64,000 bases of DNA from Bacillus safensis (GTDB lineage Bacteria > Bacillota > Bacilli > Bacillales > Bacillaceae), in the NCBI GenBank assembly GCA_030159235.1, contig BSBG01000006.1, positions 1-64,000 on the forward strand. Direction: 5' to 3'. The position numbers were made by a program, and so were the translations under genes. Under the pieces are notes generated by a model that saw only the letters and a list, made by a program, of their open reading frames with translations, was not told where the DNA came from and ran no database searches. Positions 9,084-17,796 of this stretch are shown here, piece after piece. The stretch's first letter is position 1; each line of letters begins with the position of its first letter.

Positions 9084-9100
9084 GAAGATACCTCCTCCAT

Positions 9101-9136
9101 AAAAAAACCATTTTCCAAACGTGGAAAATGGTTTTT
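9101..9136 (-). terminator. Terminator of ydiL-ydiK
   Basis: AACCATTTTCC pairs with GGAAAATGGTT and is followed by Ts on the minus strand, directly after the ydiK stop codon. A run of Ts in the other orientation is also present. Confidence 0.85.
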
Positions 9137-9139
9137 GAT

Positions 9140-9334
9140 TTATTTTTGCTGCTGTTTTTTGAGTTTGACAGAGAAGGCAAACATTTTAAGCGCGATATTG
9201 ATATTATAGGCCGCAAACACCATCAGCAAAATGCTGTAAAATGACCACATGTCACCTGGGTTTTGAATGGCCATATAGGTGAAAGCGACACCTACGGCAA
9301 AATAAATGATGCCCCATACAACTGGGTTTCTCAT
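9140..9334 (-). CDS. ydiK: Small membrane protein YdiK
   Basis: This 64-aa protein has two predicted membrane helices (about 6-20 and 29-50) and a short basic tail ending in KLKKQQQK. It matches B. subtilis YdiK in sequence (MRNPVVWG..., WSFYSILLMVFAAYN) and position. Its function is not known. The ATG overlaps the ydiL stop by 4 nt, so the two are translationally coupled and may act together. Confidence 0.88.
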   Translation of the reverse strand: MRNPVVWGIIYFAVGVAFTYMAIQNPGDMWSFYSILLMVFAAYNINIALKMFAFSVKLKKQQQK

Positions 9335-10065
9335 GAGAAAAAGCCTCCAATAATCATTTGCATTGTTTGAGATTGTTCTTCAATCATTTTTTTCACTGGC
9401 TCAATCTGCACAAGAACGACAAGAGAATTCATCAGCATATGAGCGCCGATTGGAACAATGATTCGTTTTGTTTTCACATATAAAAAGGCAAAGGTAAAGC
9501 CCATGGCAGTATAGAGCAGGATATGGGGGAAATCATTGTGTACAGCAGCGAAAACAACTGAGCTGACAAGTGCCCCAATGAAGAAATTCGTTTTTTCATA
9601 AATCACACCAAAAATGATTTTTCGGAAAATGATTTCCTCTAAGATGGGTCCGATCAGAGCGATAACAATCACTAGCCAAGGAACGGCATCCATAATCGAT
9701 AAAATAGCTTGGGTATTTTCTGATTCACGGCCAATGCCGAATGCATATTGTTCAATTACGCCTGCAATCGATTGTGCAAAGAGAGAAAGAAAGAAACCGC
9801 CAATGATCCAAACAATGGCAGAGCCAATGGAAACCGGCGCTTCATTTCGCAGTGAAGCTTTTGGGACGGTTCGAAGGATGAGCAGAATAATGATCAATCC
9901 GAGACAGAAGCTGATGATTGTCCACGTTCCTGATAATTTGGAAAGCTCTGTTTGAGTCATCGGTGTCTGAATATATCCTAACCATTTCATAATGAGGACA
10001 TAAGGAATCGCAGAAACCTGCACCAATATATACGTTAAGATGATGTACCAATATTGTTTTTTCAA
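9331..10065 (-). CDS. ydiL: CPBP-family intramembrane protease YdiL
   Basis: The 244-aa polytopic membrane protein belongs to the CAAX protease and bacteriocin-processing (CPBP/Abi) family. The putative catalytic motifs are visible: EEIIFRK (about 142-148), FAAVHND (about 171-177) and a late HMLMN motif (about 208-212). About eight hydrophobic segments are present. Substrates in Bacillus are unknown. It is the first gene of the ydiL-ydiK pair, divergent from groES across a gap of about 210 bp that holds the CIRCE promoter. Confidence 0.88.
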   Translation of the reverse strand: MKKQYWYIILTYILVQVSAIPYVLIMKWLGYIQTPMTQTELSKLSGTWTIISFCLGLIIILLILRTVPKASLRNEAPVSIGSAIVWIIGGFFLSLFAQSIAGVIEQYAFGIGRESENTQAILSIMDAVPWLVIVIALIGPILEEIIFRKIIFGVIYEKTNFFIGALVSSVVFAAVHNDFPHILLYTAMGFTFAFLYVKTKRIIVPIGAHMLMNSLVVLVQIEPVKKMIEEQSQTMQMIIGGFFS

Positions 10066-10192
10066 GTAACGAAAACCCCTTTACTAAAAGAACTAGATTT
10101 ATTGTAACACAAGTATTCTTTTTCGATGAAAAGGAAAGAATCAGAGATCAAAAAAGATCGTGAAAGCGTAAAAAATTTTTAAAGGTTTTTAC

Positions 10193-10258
10193 TTGAAATT
10201 GCAGAAGACATTCTTTATTATAATAAATGTGTTAGCACTCTCTGTTGATGAGTGCTAA
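10193..10258 (+). promoter_or_regulatory. groE promoter and CIRCE operator
   Basis: A sigma-A promoter TTGAAA (10193-10198), 17 bp, TATTAT (10216-10221) is followed by a perfect CIRCE operator. TTAGCACTC (10232-10240) and GAGTGCTAA (10250-10258) are separated by 9 bp. CIRCE is the HrcA repressor binding site, so groESL is heat-inducible through HrcA. Confidence 0.97.
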
Positions 10259-10295
10259 AAAAGACTACATATAAAAATTGAGGAGGTTGTTTCTT

Positions 10296-10580
10296 ATGTT
10301 AAAGCCATTAGGCGATCGCGTAATCATTGAACTCGTTGAATCTGAGGAAAAAACCGCTAGCGGTATTGTTTTACCGGATTCTGCAAAAGAAAAACCGCAA
10401 GAAGGTAAAATTGTTGCAGCAGGTTCAGGCCGTGTACTTGAAAGTGGTGAGCGCGTTGCGTTAGAAGTAAGCACAGGCGACCGCATTATCTTCTCAAAAT
10501 ATGCAGGCACTGAAGTGAAATATGAAGGAAAAGAATATTTAATCCTTCGTGAGAGCGACATTTTAGCTGTTATTGGTTAA
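10296..10580 (+). CDS. groES: Co-chaperonin GroES
   Basis: GroES is the 10-kDa lid of the GroEL chaperonin. The start is the ATG at 10296, which follows an ideal GAGGAGG site at 10280-10286. An upstream in-frame ATG at 10278 overlaps that ribosome-binding site and is rejected. This gives 94 aa beginning MLKPLGDRV, the standard N terminus. The mobile loop [20 protein letters not shown] (about 13-32) and the roof/core residues are intact. It is cotranscribed with groEL under CIRCE/HrcA control. Confidence 0.98.
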   Translation: MLKPLGDRVIIELVESEEKTASGIVLPDSAKEKPQEGKIVAAGSGRVLESGERVALEVSTGDRIIFSKYAGTEVKYEGKEYLILRESDILAVIG

Positions 10581-10621
10581 TCACATAAAAAAGCATTGAG
10601 ATAAATTTCTAAAAAGACTGA

Positions 10622-12271
<1,650 letters not shown>

Positions 12272-12282
12272 TACCCTCGAAA

Positions 12283-12308
12283 ACCCCTTGAAATATAGGG
12301 GTTTTTGT
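12283..12308 (+). terminator. Terminator of groESL
   Basis: AACCCC pairs with GGGGTT around a 10-nt loop, followed by TTTTTG. It lies 12 bp after the groEL stop. Confidence 0.8.
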
Positions 12309-12468
12309 TATGTCTTTTTTAAAATTGGTCACGTGCAATAAAAAATATGATAGATGATGAATTGAAACCTTCACCGTTTCTCATTCGTTAAAATAAGAGA
12401 TAGTGATTTCATGGATAGTACTCAATATGAAGAAAATGGGCGATTTTAAAAAGAAAAGCGGTGATCAT

Positions 12469-12552
12469 ATGGGTCTCACTACTTGGGTGGCGATTATTGT
12501 TGCACTGGTAGTCGTGTTTGGATTGTTTGGATCGAAGAATCGTGATAAATAA
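12469..12552 (+). CDS. Possible 27-aa single-helix membrane peptide
   Basis: A short ORF encodes a hydrophobic stretch (WVAIIVALVVVFGLFG) ended by the basic tail SKNRDK. The ATG at 12469 has a GGTGATC ribosome-binding site. The same frame is open from an ATG at 12427, which would give 41 aa with a basic N terminus, but that start lacks a good ribosome-binding site. I do not recognise a family. Membrane location is inferred from hydrophobicity alone. Confidence 0.45.
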   Translation: MGLTTWVAIIVALVVVFGLFGSKNRDK

Positions 12553-12726
12553 AGAAAGCATTGAAAAGAGTAAAAAGAAATATTGAAAAAGATTGGGAGT
12601 TTGTGAAAAAGGGAAATAAGCGGTGCTACTAAATGATGAGGAGTGGTCATTTTCTGACTGTCACTTATCAGGGATTTACGCCTTCTTAATGGGGAACGAA
12701 GAACAGATCAAAAGGGGGAATGGAAC

Positions 12727-13332
12727 ATGCATATTCCATCATTTTTTCAAGTGAAGGATTTAGAGAAAATTAAATCATTTATTCAATCACATTCATTTGC
12801 TACAGTTGTGACTACAACCGAATGAAAAGCCCATTCATATTCCAGTGAGTTTTCATCAAATTGGAGATTCGTATGTGGTTTCAGGGCATATGGCGATTGG
12901 GAATCCTCAGTGGAAAACGTTTGAGGAAAACGAGAAGGCGCTTGTCATCTTTCAAGGACCGCATGCCTACATATCCTCTTCATGGTATGAAAAAGAAGCA
13001 GTACCGACATGAAATTATCAGGCTGTCCATGTATATGGAAAGGCTGTGCTGTTAGAAAAAGCGGAACTGGTCAAGGAATTAACCATGATGCTGGAAACAT
13101 ACGAAACTCGCAGAGAACAGCCGGTTTTATGGGATACGTTGTCTGAGGAACTATTAGAGAAGCAAATGAAAGGTATCGTAGGCTTTAAAATCATCATTGA
13201 TGAAGTTCAGGCAGCTTTCAAATTAAGCCAAAATCGCCACGAAAGGATTATGCCCGCATCATAGAAAAGCTCGAAGCAGAGGGTGAAGTGGAAATGGCTG
13301 AGGCGATGAAAGAAAGGGTAGTGGCAGAATGA
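12727..13332 (+). pseudogene. Broken PaiB-like FMN-binding protein gene
   Basis: Joined across frames, this region encodes a PaiB-type protein (FMN-binding, flavin-reductase-like split barrel; PaiB was described as a repressor of sporulation and protease genes). Conserved PaiB segments SGHMAIGNPQWKTFE, VIFQGPHAYISSSWYEK and NYQAVHVYGKAV are all present. Three lesions separate them. There is a frameshift near 12820 that exposes TGA at 12823. A second TGA sits at 13010-13012, where PaiB proteins have Trp (VPTWNYQAVHVYG). A further frameshift lies near 13230, after which KDYARIIEKLEAEGEVEMA completes the C terminus. The start ATG follows a GGGGG ribosome-binding site. The gene is most likely dead. 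Confidence 0.85.
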
Positions 13333-13366
13333 AAAAGTGCTCTTAAGATCAAGAGTGCTTTTTTTG
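13331..13366 (+). terminator. Terminator after the paiB-like pseudogene
   Basis: AAAGTGCTCTT pairs with AAGAGTGCTTT (two G-T pairs) around AAGATC, followed by a T run. Confidence 0.75.
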
Positions 13367-13491
13367 TTTTGAGATCCCTTAGATCATACTGTCACATTTT
13401 CTTTAAAATTACATAAAAAATCCACTTATTCCATAAAAAATCAGATCAATTCCTTATAATAAAGGTATCTGAGAATGGGGAGTGAGTCGAG

Positions 13492-13908
13492 ATGGACCAA
13501 AACTTGCTGCAAATGGATCAAGTAAGATCAGAGGACGAATTAGCGGTTGTGAATATTTCTTCTGCAGAGATTGGTGCGCTATCAAAAGAAACAGCGGAGC
13601 AGATTTTACAACGGAAGGATACGGATCACATACATCAACTGATGTATGTACCGATTGAAAAGAAAGCGGATTTGAATTGGTTGATTCAAAGTGTTGGACA
13701 GGCGTTAGACGATGAGGCGGAAGATGACGCTGCACTTGAATTCGCTGATTTGCTCTATTTCTTTGTCATTCCATTTTATAAGGAGTATATCGTGAGAGAT
13801 CATCATTTGTATGAGTGTGTAGAGGATTTGCTGGTACGATTAGCATCAAGGACTCACTCAGATATTCGCGCACTGGTCGATGCGATGAGAGATGATTTGA
13901 CTGAATGA
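13492..13908 (+). CDS. Hypothetical acidic cytosolic protein, 138 aa
   Basis: I do not recognise this protein. It is acidic, lacks a signal peptide or membrane helix and is probably all-helical, with segments such as LNWLIQSVGQALDDEAED and HLYECVEDLLVRLASRT. The sequence has the look of the small acidic immunity or helical-repeat proteins of Bacillus, but that is impression only. The ATG has a GGGGAGTGAG site upstream, and a TATAAT at 13455-13460 could be its -10 element. It stands alone between two terminators. Confidence 0.7.
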   Translation: MDQNLLQMDQVRSEDELAVVNISSAEIGALSKETAEQILQRKDTDHIHQLMYVPIEKKADLNWLIQSVGQALDDEAEDDAALEFADLLYFFVIPFYKEYIVRDHHLYECVEDLLVRLASRTHSDIRALVDAMRDDLTE

Positions 13909-13913
13909 ACATA

Positions 13914-13950
13914 AAAAAGCTTGTAGAGCGGTTCTCTACAAGCTTTTTTA
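13914..13950. terminator. Bidirectional terminator
   Basis: AAAAAGCTTGTAGAG and CTCTACAAGCTTTTTT form a 15-bp stem with a 5-nt loop. It serves the 138-aa gene on the plus strand and the lipoprotein gene on the minus strand. Confidence 0.92.
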
Positions 13951-13968
13951 TCGTAAGAAAAATATCAA

Positions 13969-14436
13969 TTATTGAGCCCTTTCCCAGGTGATTCTTGTTT
14001 CATTTGTTGTTTTTTTTCCTTGTGCAAGCACTTTGCCGTTTTCTTGTTTTACGGTGATGTTTAGGTCATAAAAGGAATAGAGGGCGCCGAGGCTGTCATT
14101 TTCTGGTTTGTGCAGATTGTTTTCTTTTTCAGTTGATGCTCCAATGGCAAGCGTCTTGGCAAAGTTTAAACCGATGACTTCAGCGTAATCACTATTGGTA
14201 TCAGAGGAAGCCGTTACGTTTAAAGAAATGACTTTTTTCTTTTGATCAACGGTGATGTCAGTGTCTTTGATGAGTTTAGACTGCTCCATCACTTCTTTCG
14301 TTTCCTTTTGAATGCGTTCATTAATCGTGGGAAGTGCCTTCGTTTCTGTTTTTTGTTCTTTCGTCGTGTTCGAGCAAGCTGCTAGAATAACGAGACTAGC
14401 AACTAGACTCATGAAAACAAGTAGACTTTTTTTCAC
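13969..14436 (-). CDS. Putative lipoprotein of unknown function
   Basis: The 155-aa product has a lipoprotein signal peptide: MKKSLL, a hydrophobic core, then the lipobox LAAC with Cys at about residue 21. It should be acylated and anchored on the outer face of the membrane. The mature part is hydrophilic and may form a small alpha/beta domain (VTASSDTNSDYAEVIGLNFAKTLA, then a C-terminal strand). I cannot assign a family. The start is a GTG with a GGAGATCG ribosome-binding site. It is monocistronic. Confidence 0.75.
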   Translation of the reverse strand: MKKSLLVFMSLVASLVILAACSNTTKEQKTETKALPTINERIQKETKEVMEQSKLIKDTDITVDQKKKVISLNVTASSDTNSDYAEVIGLNFAKTLAIGASTEKENNLHKPENDSLGALYSFYDLNITVKQENGKVLAQGKKTTNETRITWERAQ

Positions 14437-14530
14437 GTTCGATCTCCTTTTTTCTTCGAAGTATGTATGCTTATGTTACCACGAATCCTTGTTTTGATTA
14501 AAAGAGAAGTGTTGATAAGCTGTGAACAAT

Positions 14531-14560
14531 AAAAAGCACCCAAAAAGGGCGCTTTTTTAT
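14531..14560 (-). terminator. Terminator of the 14560-15234 gene
   Basis: AAAAGCGCCC pairs with GGGTGCTTTT on the minus strand, followed by T-rich sequence. Confidence 0.85.
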
Positions 14561-15234
14561 TATTGTGCTGAAAGGCTTGTACTTAATGGAACAGAAGAAA
14601 TAACAGTGAATTTAGGAGCAGCAGCACCAGATTCTAAATTTTTACGTAAAAGTGTTGATTTGATGGAGCCATCCCATTTTTTATAGACACTTCCTGATGC
14701 ATTCGCACGAAGCTGTACATTTGAGAAGCTTGCTTGTGAATAGCTATTCGTTCCATTATCCTGTACGCCGTGTACCATTTTAACAACGTCAAGGTTTTTC
14801 AATCGGCTAGGGTTGTAAACAGGCTGCTTATAACGCAGTTTTCCATTGACGTATAGTGACACTGTACCATCACCGTTGTTGATGAGCTTTAAGTTGACAC
14901 GTGCACCATCTTTAATACTTGAATCGTATTCGCTGTTCCAATATTTACTGCCGCCTTGTGAGCCGCTGCCGAGAAAGACCTTATAGCCAGAAGATGTTTT
15001 CGAAATTCCGCTTTCAATCACCGCAGAACCGAGACCGAGGTACCAGTCAGCATAGCCGTTTTTAATGGTGACTGTTTTCGGCAGGACAATATCAGCAGAG
15101 ATACCTGACCATTTGGCTTCATCCGTTTGTGTCACAATGGCGCCGTGACGAGGACTTGCCGCAGAGGCTGGGATACTTGATAGCATCAAAATGAAGGTTA
15201 AACTTACACTTAAAACGATGAACCACTTTTTCAT
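14560..15234 (-). CDS. Secreted protein, YrpD-like
   Basis: The 224-aa protein has a Sec signal peptide (MKKWFIVLSVSLTFILMLSS followed by the cleavage region IPASAAS) and a mature part of alternating beta strands rich in Ser/Gly/Asn. It contains ADWYLGLGSAV, NLKLINNGDGTVSLYVNGK and SQASFSNVQLRANASG. That pattern suggests a beta-sandwich domain. It reminds me of secreted B. subtilis YrpD, but I am not sure. The ATG at 15234 is used because it is 7 nt from GGAGG; the ATG at 15240 abuts the ribosome-binding site. It is divergent from ydjM. Confidence 0.7.
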   Translation of the reverse strand: MKKWFIVLSVSLTFILMLSSIPASAASPRHGAIVTQTDEAKWSGISADIVLPKTVTIKNGYADWYLGLGSAVIESGISKTSSGYKVFLGSGSQGGSKYWNSEYDSSIKDGARVNLKLINNGDGTVSLYVNGKLRYKQPVYNPSRLKNLDVVKMVHGVQDNGTNSYSQASFSNVQLRANASGSVYKKWDGSIKSTLLRKNLESGAAAPKFTVISSVPLSTSLSAQ

Positions 15235-15356
15235 GAACATTCCTCCTTAAATTTGATTCACTTTTATTATATAAAATGAATGAGGTGGGCTACTTACAAG
15301 GTTCTTCCTGTTTTTGGTGGTATTTATGAACAAAATCGGTCATAAAGTGGTCAACT

Positions 15357-15411
15357 TGTATTCGAATTGTAATGTGCCTGTAAAATAACTGGGGTCTTCT
15401 TCATGTATAAT
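15357..15411 (+). promoter_or_regulatory. WalR (YycF) binding sites and ydjM promoter
   Basis: TGTATT (15357-15362), TGTAAT (15368-15373) and TGTAAA (15379-15384) are each separated by exactly 5 bp. They match the WalR half-site TGTWAH repeated with N5 spacing, giving three half-sites with an 11-bp period. A TATAAT at 15406-15411 has no good -35 element at the usual distance, which fits a promoter that WalR activates. ydjM is, to my knowledge, a WalRK regulon gene in B. subtilis. Confidence 0.82.
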
Positions 15412-15443
15412 AAGTGCAGAAACCAAATACGGAGGATTTTTTA

Positions 15444-15812
15444 ATGAATAAAAAGCTTATCACGACAATCGTAACAGTAGCTAGTTTATTTTTAGCGTTT
15501 AGTTTCTCACATGGAGCAAGTGCAAAAAAAGTAAGCGGCAATATTACTTGGTATAATGGTGTCGGTAAAAAAGGCGCAGATGGAAAAAAACTCGGTCATT
15601 GGGATGCAGCAACTAAAATGGGATTTGACGTACCGAAAAAAGGTACAAAACTAAGAGTGACAACAAAAGCGAAACCACATAAAGTGATTACAGTATATAA
15701 ATACGATGTAGGCAGAATGCCAAACGCTGTATTAGACGTCAGTCCAAAAGCATTCAAAGCACTTGGGTATAAAACAAGTAAAGGTGTCGTAAAGGGACAT
15801 TACACTTATTAA
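15444..15812 (+). CDS. ydjM: Secreted double-psi beta-barrel protein YdjM
   Basis: YdjM is a small secreted, cell-wall-associated protein of the WalRK regulon. The 122-aa protein has a signal peptide (MNKKLITTIVTVASLFLAFS ending HGASA) and a mature domain of the RlpA/expansin double-psi beta-barrel type. It contains ITWYNGVGKKGADGKKLGHW, then VGRMPNAVLDVSPKAFKALG. The start at 15444 has a GGAGG site; the longer frame from 15414 would bury the signal peptide. A catalytic role is not shown; the fold suggests glycan binding. ydjN follows after 73 bp. Confidence 0.9.
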   Translation: MNKKLITTIVTVASLFLAFSFSHGASAKKVSGNITWYNGVGKKGADGKKLGHWDAATKMGFDVPKKGTKLRVTTKAKPHKVITVYKYDVGRMPNAVLDVSPKAFKALGYKTSKGVVKGHYTY

Positions 15813-15885
15813 TACATAGGCATGCAAAGAAGCGGGAAAAGTTCATTTTCTGGCTTCTTTTCTTGTGGAGAGGGTCTGAAAGGCA

Positions 15886-16935
15886 ATGAGAAAATCAACA
15901 TGGTGGATCATCACGGTCATTGGCGTCGCAGTGATTGCGGCAGTCATTTTCTTCATGATGAAGCCGTTGCAAGAGGCAAAACATGCAGGGAAAGTCAAAA
16001 CAAACCAAGATGCAAAAGACGAATTACTTGTTTCATTTACAGATCAACAGTTAAACAATACGTATTACTTGCATGACCGGGCGCTTCATACGGAGAAGCT
16101 GACAGCATATCCGTCGATTGCTTATGACTCTACAAAACAGGTTTTATATTACACATATACGGATGAAGACACGCAAAAAGTGAGTATTCGGGAATTAAAT
16201 GTGAAATCTGAAAAAGAAAAAACGCTGTTTACGAGTGATGATTCCATCGACAGTATGAGGCTGTCTGGTGATGGGAAGCATTTATTTCTAAGGTATAACA
16301 AGGATTCTGGAGAGCAATTTTATGTGGCTTCTTTTGATTTGAAAACACACAAAGTGAAGGTGCTGTATCCAGAGAAAAGCAAGGATGATACAGTAAGTTC
16401 TTTTGCATATGATCCGACTTCAAATCTTTTGGCGATCCAGCATTATTCTTTAAAAGAAGATTATCAGAAAACCGATGAAGCGAATGAAAAGGGAAGAGAT
16501 CCTGAACCAACGACCATGAAGATCACCCTTCAAACAGGCGAGAAGGGGAAACGCATTGCACGCATTTCACAAACGATCAATGATATTTCATTTTCACCAG
16601 ATCATAAGAAATTGATTTATACAGAAGTTAAGGTTCGTAAAGGAAAAGAAGTATCTTCTATTAAGATGCTTGATGTAGAAACAGGAACAACGACTACAAT
16701 CGTTAAAAACAGCAAAACTGTGCATATTTTAAGTGCCGCACAGCCGCAATTTTCTATGGACGGGACTTCTATTTATTTCTTAGGCGTTGCAAAAAACGCA
16801 AAGGAATTAAAGGATGACACCGGACGAAAGGCAAAGGTAAGAACGATTTTTGAATACAATATGAAGAAGAAAACAGTGGAAGCCGCTTGGGAGAGGGATG
16901 GCGGAATCGTTAACAATTTCACTGTCAATCGATAA
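15886..16935 (+). CDS. ydjN: Membrane-anchored beta-propeller-like protein YdjN
   Basis: The 349-aa protein has an N-terminal membrane anchor (TWWIITVIGVAVIAAVIFFM, about 5-24) and an extracellular region. That region has repeated TolB/WD-like units with SGDGKHLFLRYN, FSPDHKKLIYTE and FSMDGTSIYFLG, spaced as in beta-propeller blades. It matches B. subtilis YdjN by position and character. Function is unknown. The location behind WalR-controlled ydjM suggests a cell-envelope role. The ribosome-binding site is weak (GAAAGGCA, 2-3 nt from the ATG), so translation may be low. Confidence 0.82.
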   Translation: MRKSTWWIITVIGVAVIAAVIFFMMKPLQEAKHAGKVKTNQDAKDELLVSFTDQQLNNTYYLHDRALHTEKLTAYPSIAYDSTKQVLYYTYTDEDTQKVSIRELNVKSEKEKTLFTSDDSIDSMRLSGDGKHLFLRYNKDSGEQFYVASFDLKTHKVKVLYPEKSKDDTVSSFAYDPTSNLLAIQHYSLKEDYQKTDEANEKGRDPEPTTMKITLQTGEKGKRIARISQTINDISFSPDHKKLIYTEVKVRKGKEVSSIKMLDVETGTTTTIVKNSKTVHILSAAQPQFSMDGTSIYFLGVAKNAKELKDDTGRKAKVRTIFEYNMKKKTVEAAWERDGGIVNNFTVNR

Positions 16936-16939
16936 AGGG

Positions 16940-16978
16940 TGCGTTCAGTTATTTTATATAACTGGACGTTTTTATTTT
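16940..16978 (+). terminator. Terminator after ydjN
   Basis: CGTTCAGTTAT pairs with ATAACTGGACG and is followed by TTTTTATTTT. Confidence 0.85.
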
Positions 16979-17109
16979 GCCGTTTGGAATGCCTGAGAAA
17001 TTGGTGAATTCATGGAAGGGAAATCAGTTTTTACGCAGGGAACGAGTGGTATTTTCGTATTTTGCTTATGTGACAGAGGAAAAGAAAAAGAGTAATATGA
17101 GTGGACATA

Positions 17110-17145
17110 AAAAAACGAGAGAACTGAAGACCTCTCGTTTTCTCT
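17110..17145 (-). terminator. Terminator of the 17149-17523 gene
   Basis: AAAACGAGAG pairs with CTCTCGTTTT around a 10-nt loop. It sits directly after the stop codon of the minus-strand gene. The 16977-17109 stretch before it shows no supported gene. Confidence 0.8.
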
Positions 17146-17148
17146 GTT

Positions 17149-17523
17149 TTATTTGGTGTTTCCATCTAGTAAGTTTTGAAAGATAAACAGGGCATTAATG
17201 GAGTGAGGGAATCCAGCCACCTTGGTACAATGTTTAATAATTTCCATAATCTCTATGACAGAAAGTCCGATATGTAATGCTTGGTCAAAATGAGTCTTTA
17301 AATCTTCATCACAATCGCCTTTTGTGATGAGAGAAGATAATGTGCTGATGGCCTTTTGTTTTTCATCTAATATGAAGTGGTTGAATTCTTTTTGTTCACC
17401 GAGTTCAATGGTTAGTTGTTCAATGTTTGACCGAATGCTCTCGTTCTCATGAACTGAAAGCTTCTCTATGTTACCTGCCGCTGTTTCTTGTTTGACCTGG
17501 CAAGTCTCTTTTTCTTCATTCAA
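17149..17523 (-). CDS. Carboxymuconolactone decarboxylase-like (AhpD fold) protein
   Basis: The 124-aa protein has a C-terminal half like CMD/AhpD-fold proteins: FDQALHIGLSVIEIMEIIKH followed by GFPHSINALF. These are the helices that line the active site of that family. The CxxC of AhpD-type peroxidase reductases is not evident; the Cys near residue 70 and another near residue 99 are far apart. A redox function is therefore uncertain. The N-terminal 50 residues are charged and family-unlike. The start is a TTG 6 nt from GGAGGAG. It is monocistronic, with cotA downstream on the same strand. Confidence 0.7.
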   Translation of the reverse strand: MNEEKETCQVKQETAAGNIEKLSVHENESIRSNIEQLTIELGEQKEFNHFILDEKQKAISTLSSLITKGDCDEDLKTHFDQALHIGLSVIEIMEIIKHCTKVAGFPHSINALFIFQNLLDGNTK

Positions 17524-17702
17524 ATTGAACTCCTCCGTTTTTTATCGCAATTTTCCATTTGTTCGTTCATTGTGGCTTATGTGCCTTTTGATAGATGCAA
17601 TGGGTATATAGTAGTATTATCGGTTTGCTTCGTCAACATTTTAAGTGTTGAATGCTCAAAGAAACTCTTCATGTGATTTATTGTTCCGTTTTGAAATGAA
17701 TT

Positions 17703-17741
17703 ATGAAAGGGCTAATGAATGAAAGTCCGTTAGCCCTTTTG
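17703..17741 (-). terminator. Hairpin between cotA and the upstream minus-strand genes
   Basis: AAAGGGCTAA pairs with TTAGCCCTTT around a 14-nt loop with a short T tract. It lies about 55 bp past the cotA stop and probably terminates cotA. The rest of 17524-17796 shows nothing else. Confidence 0.6.
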
Positions 17742-17796
17742 TGATCAGCGGTTTCATACTAGTTTCTACGCATTTAACGGAAGAGTGGTTTCATTT

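Noticed and set aside
16977..17186. Plus-strand 69-codon ORF between two terminators
   Set aside because: It runs through the minus-strand terminator and into the 3' end of the CMD-like gene, with no ribosome-binding site.
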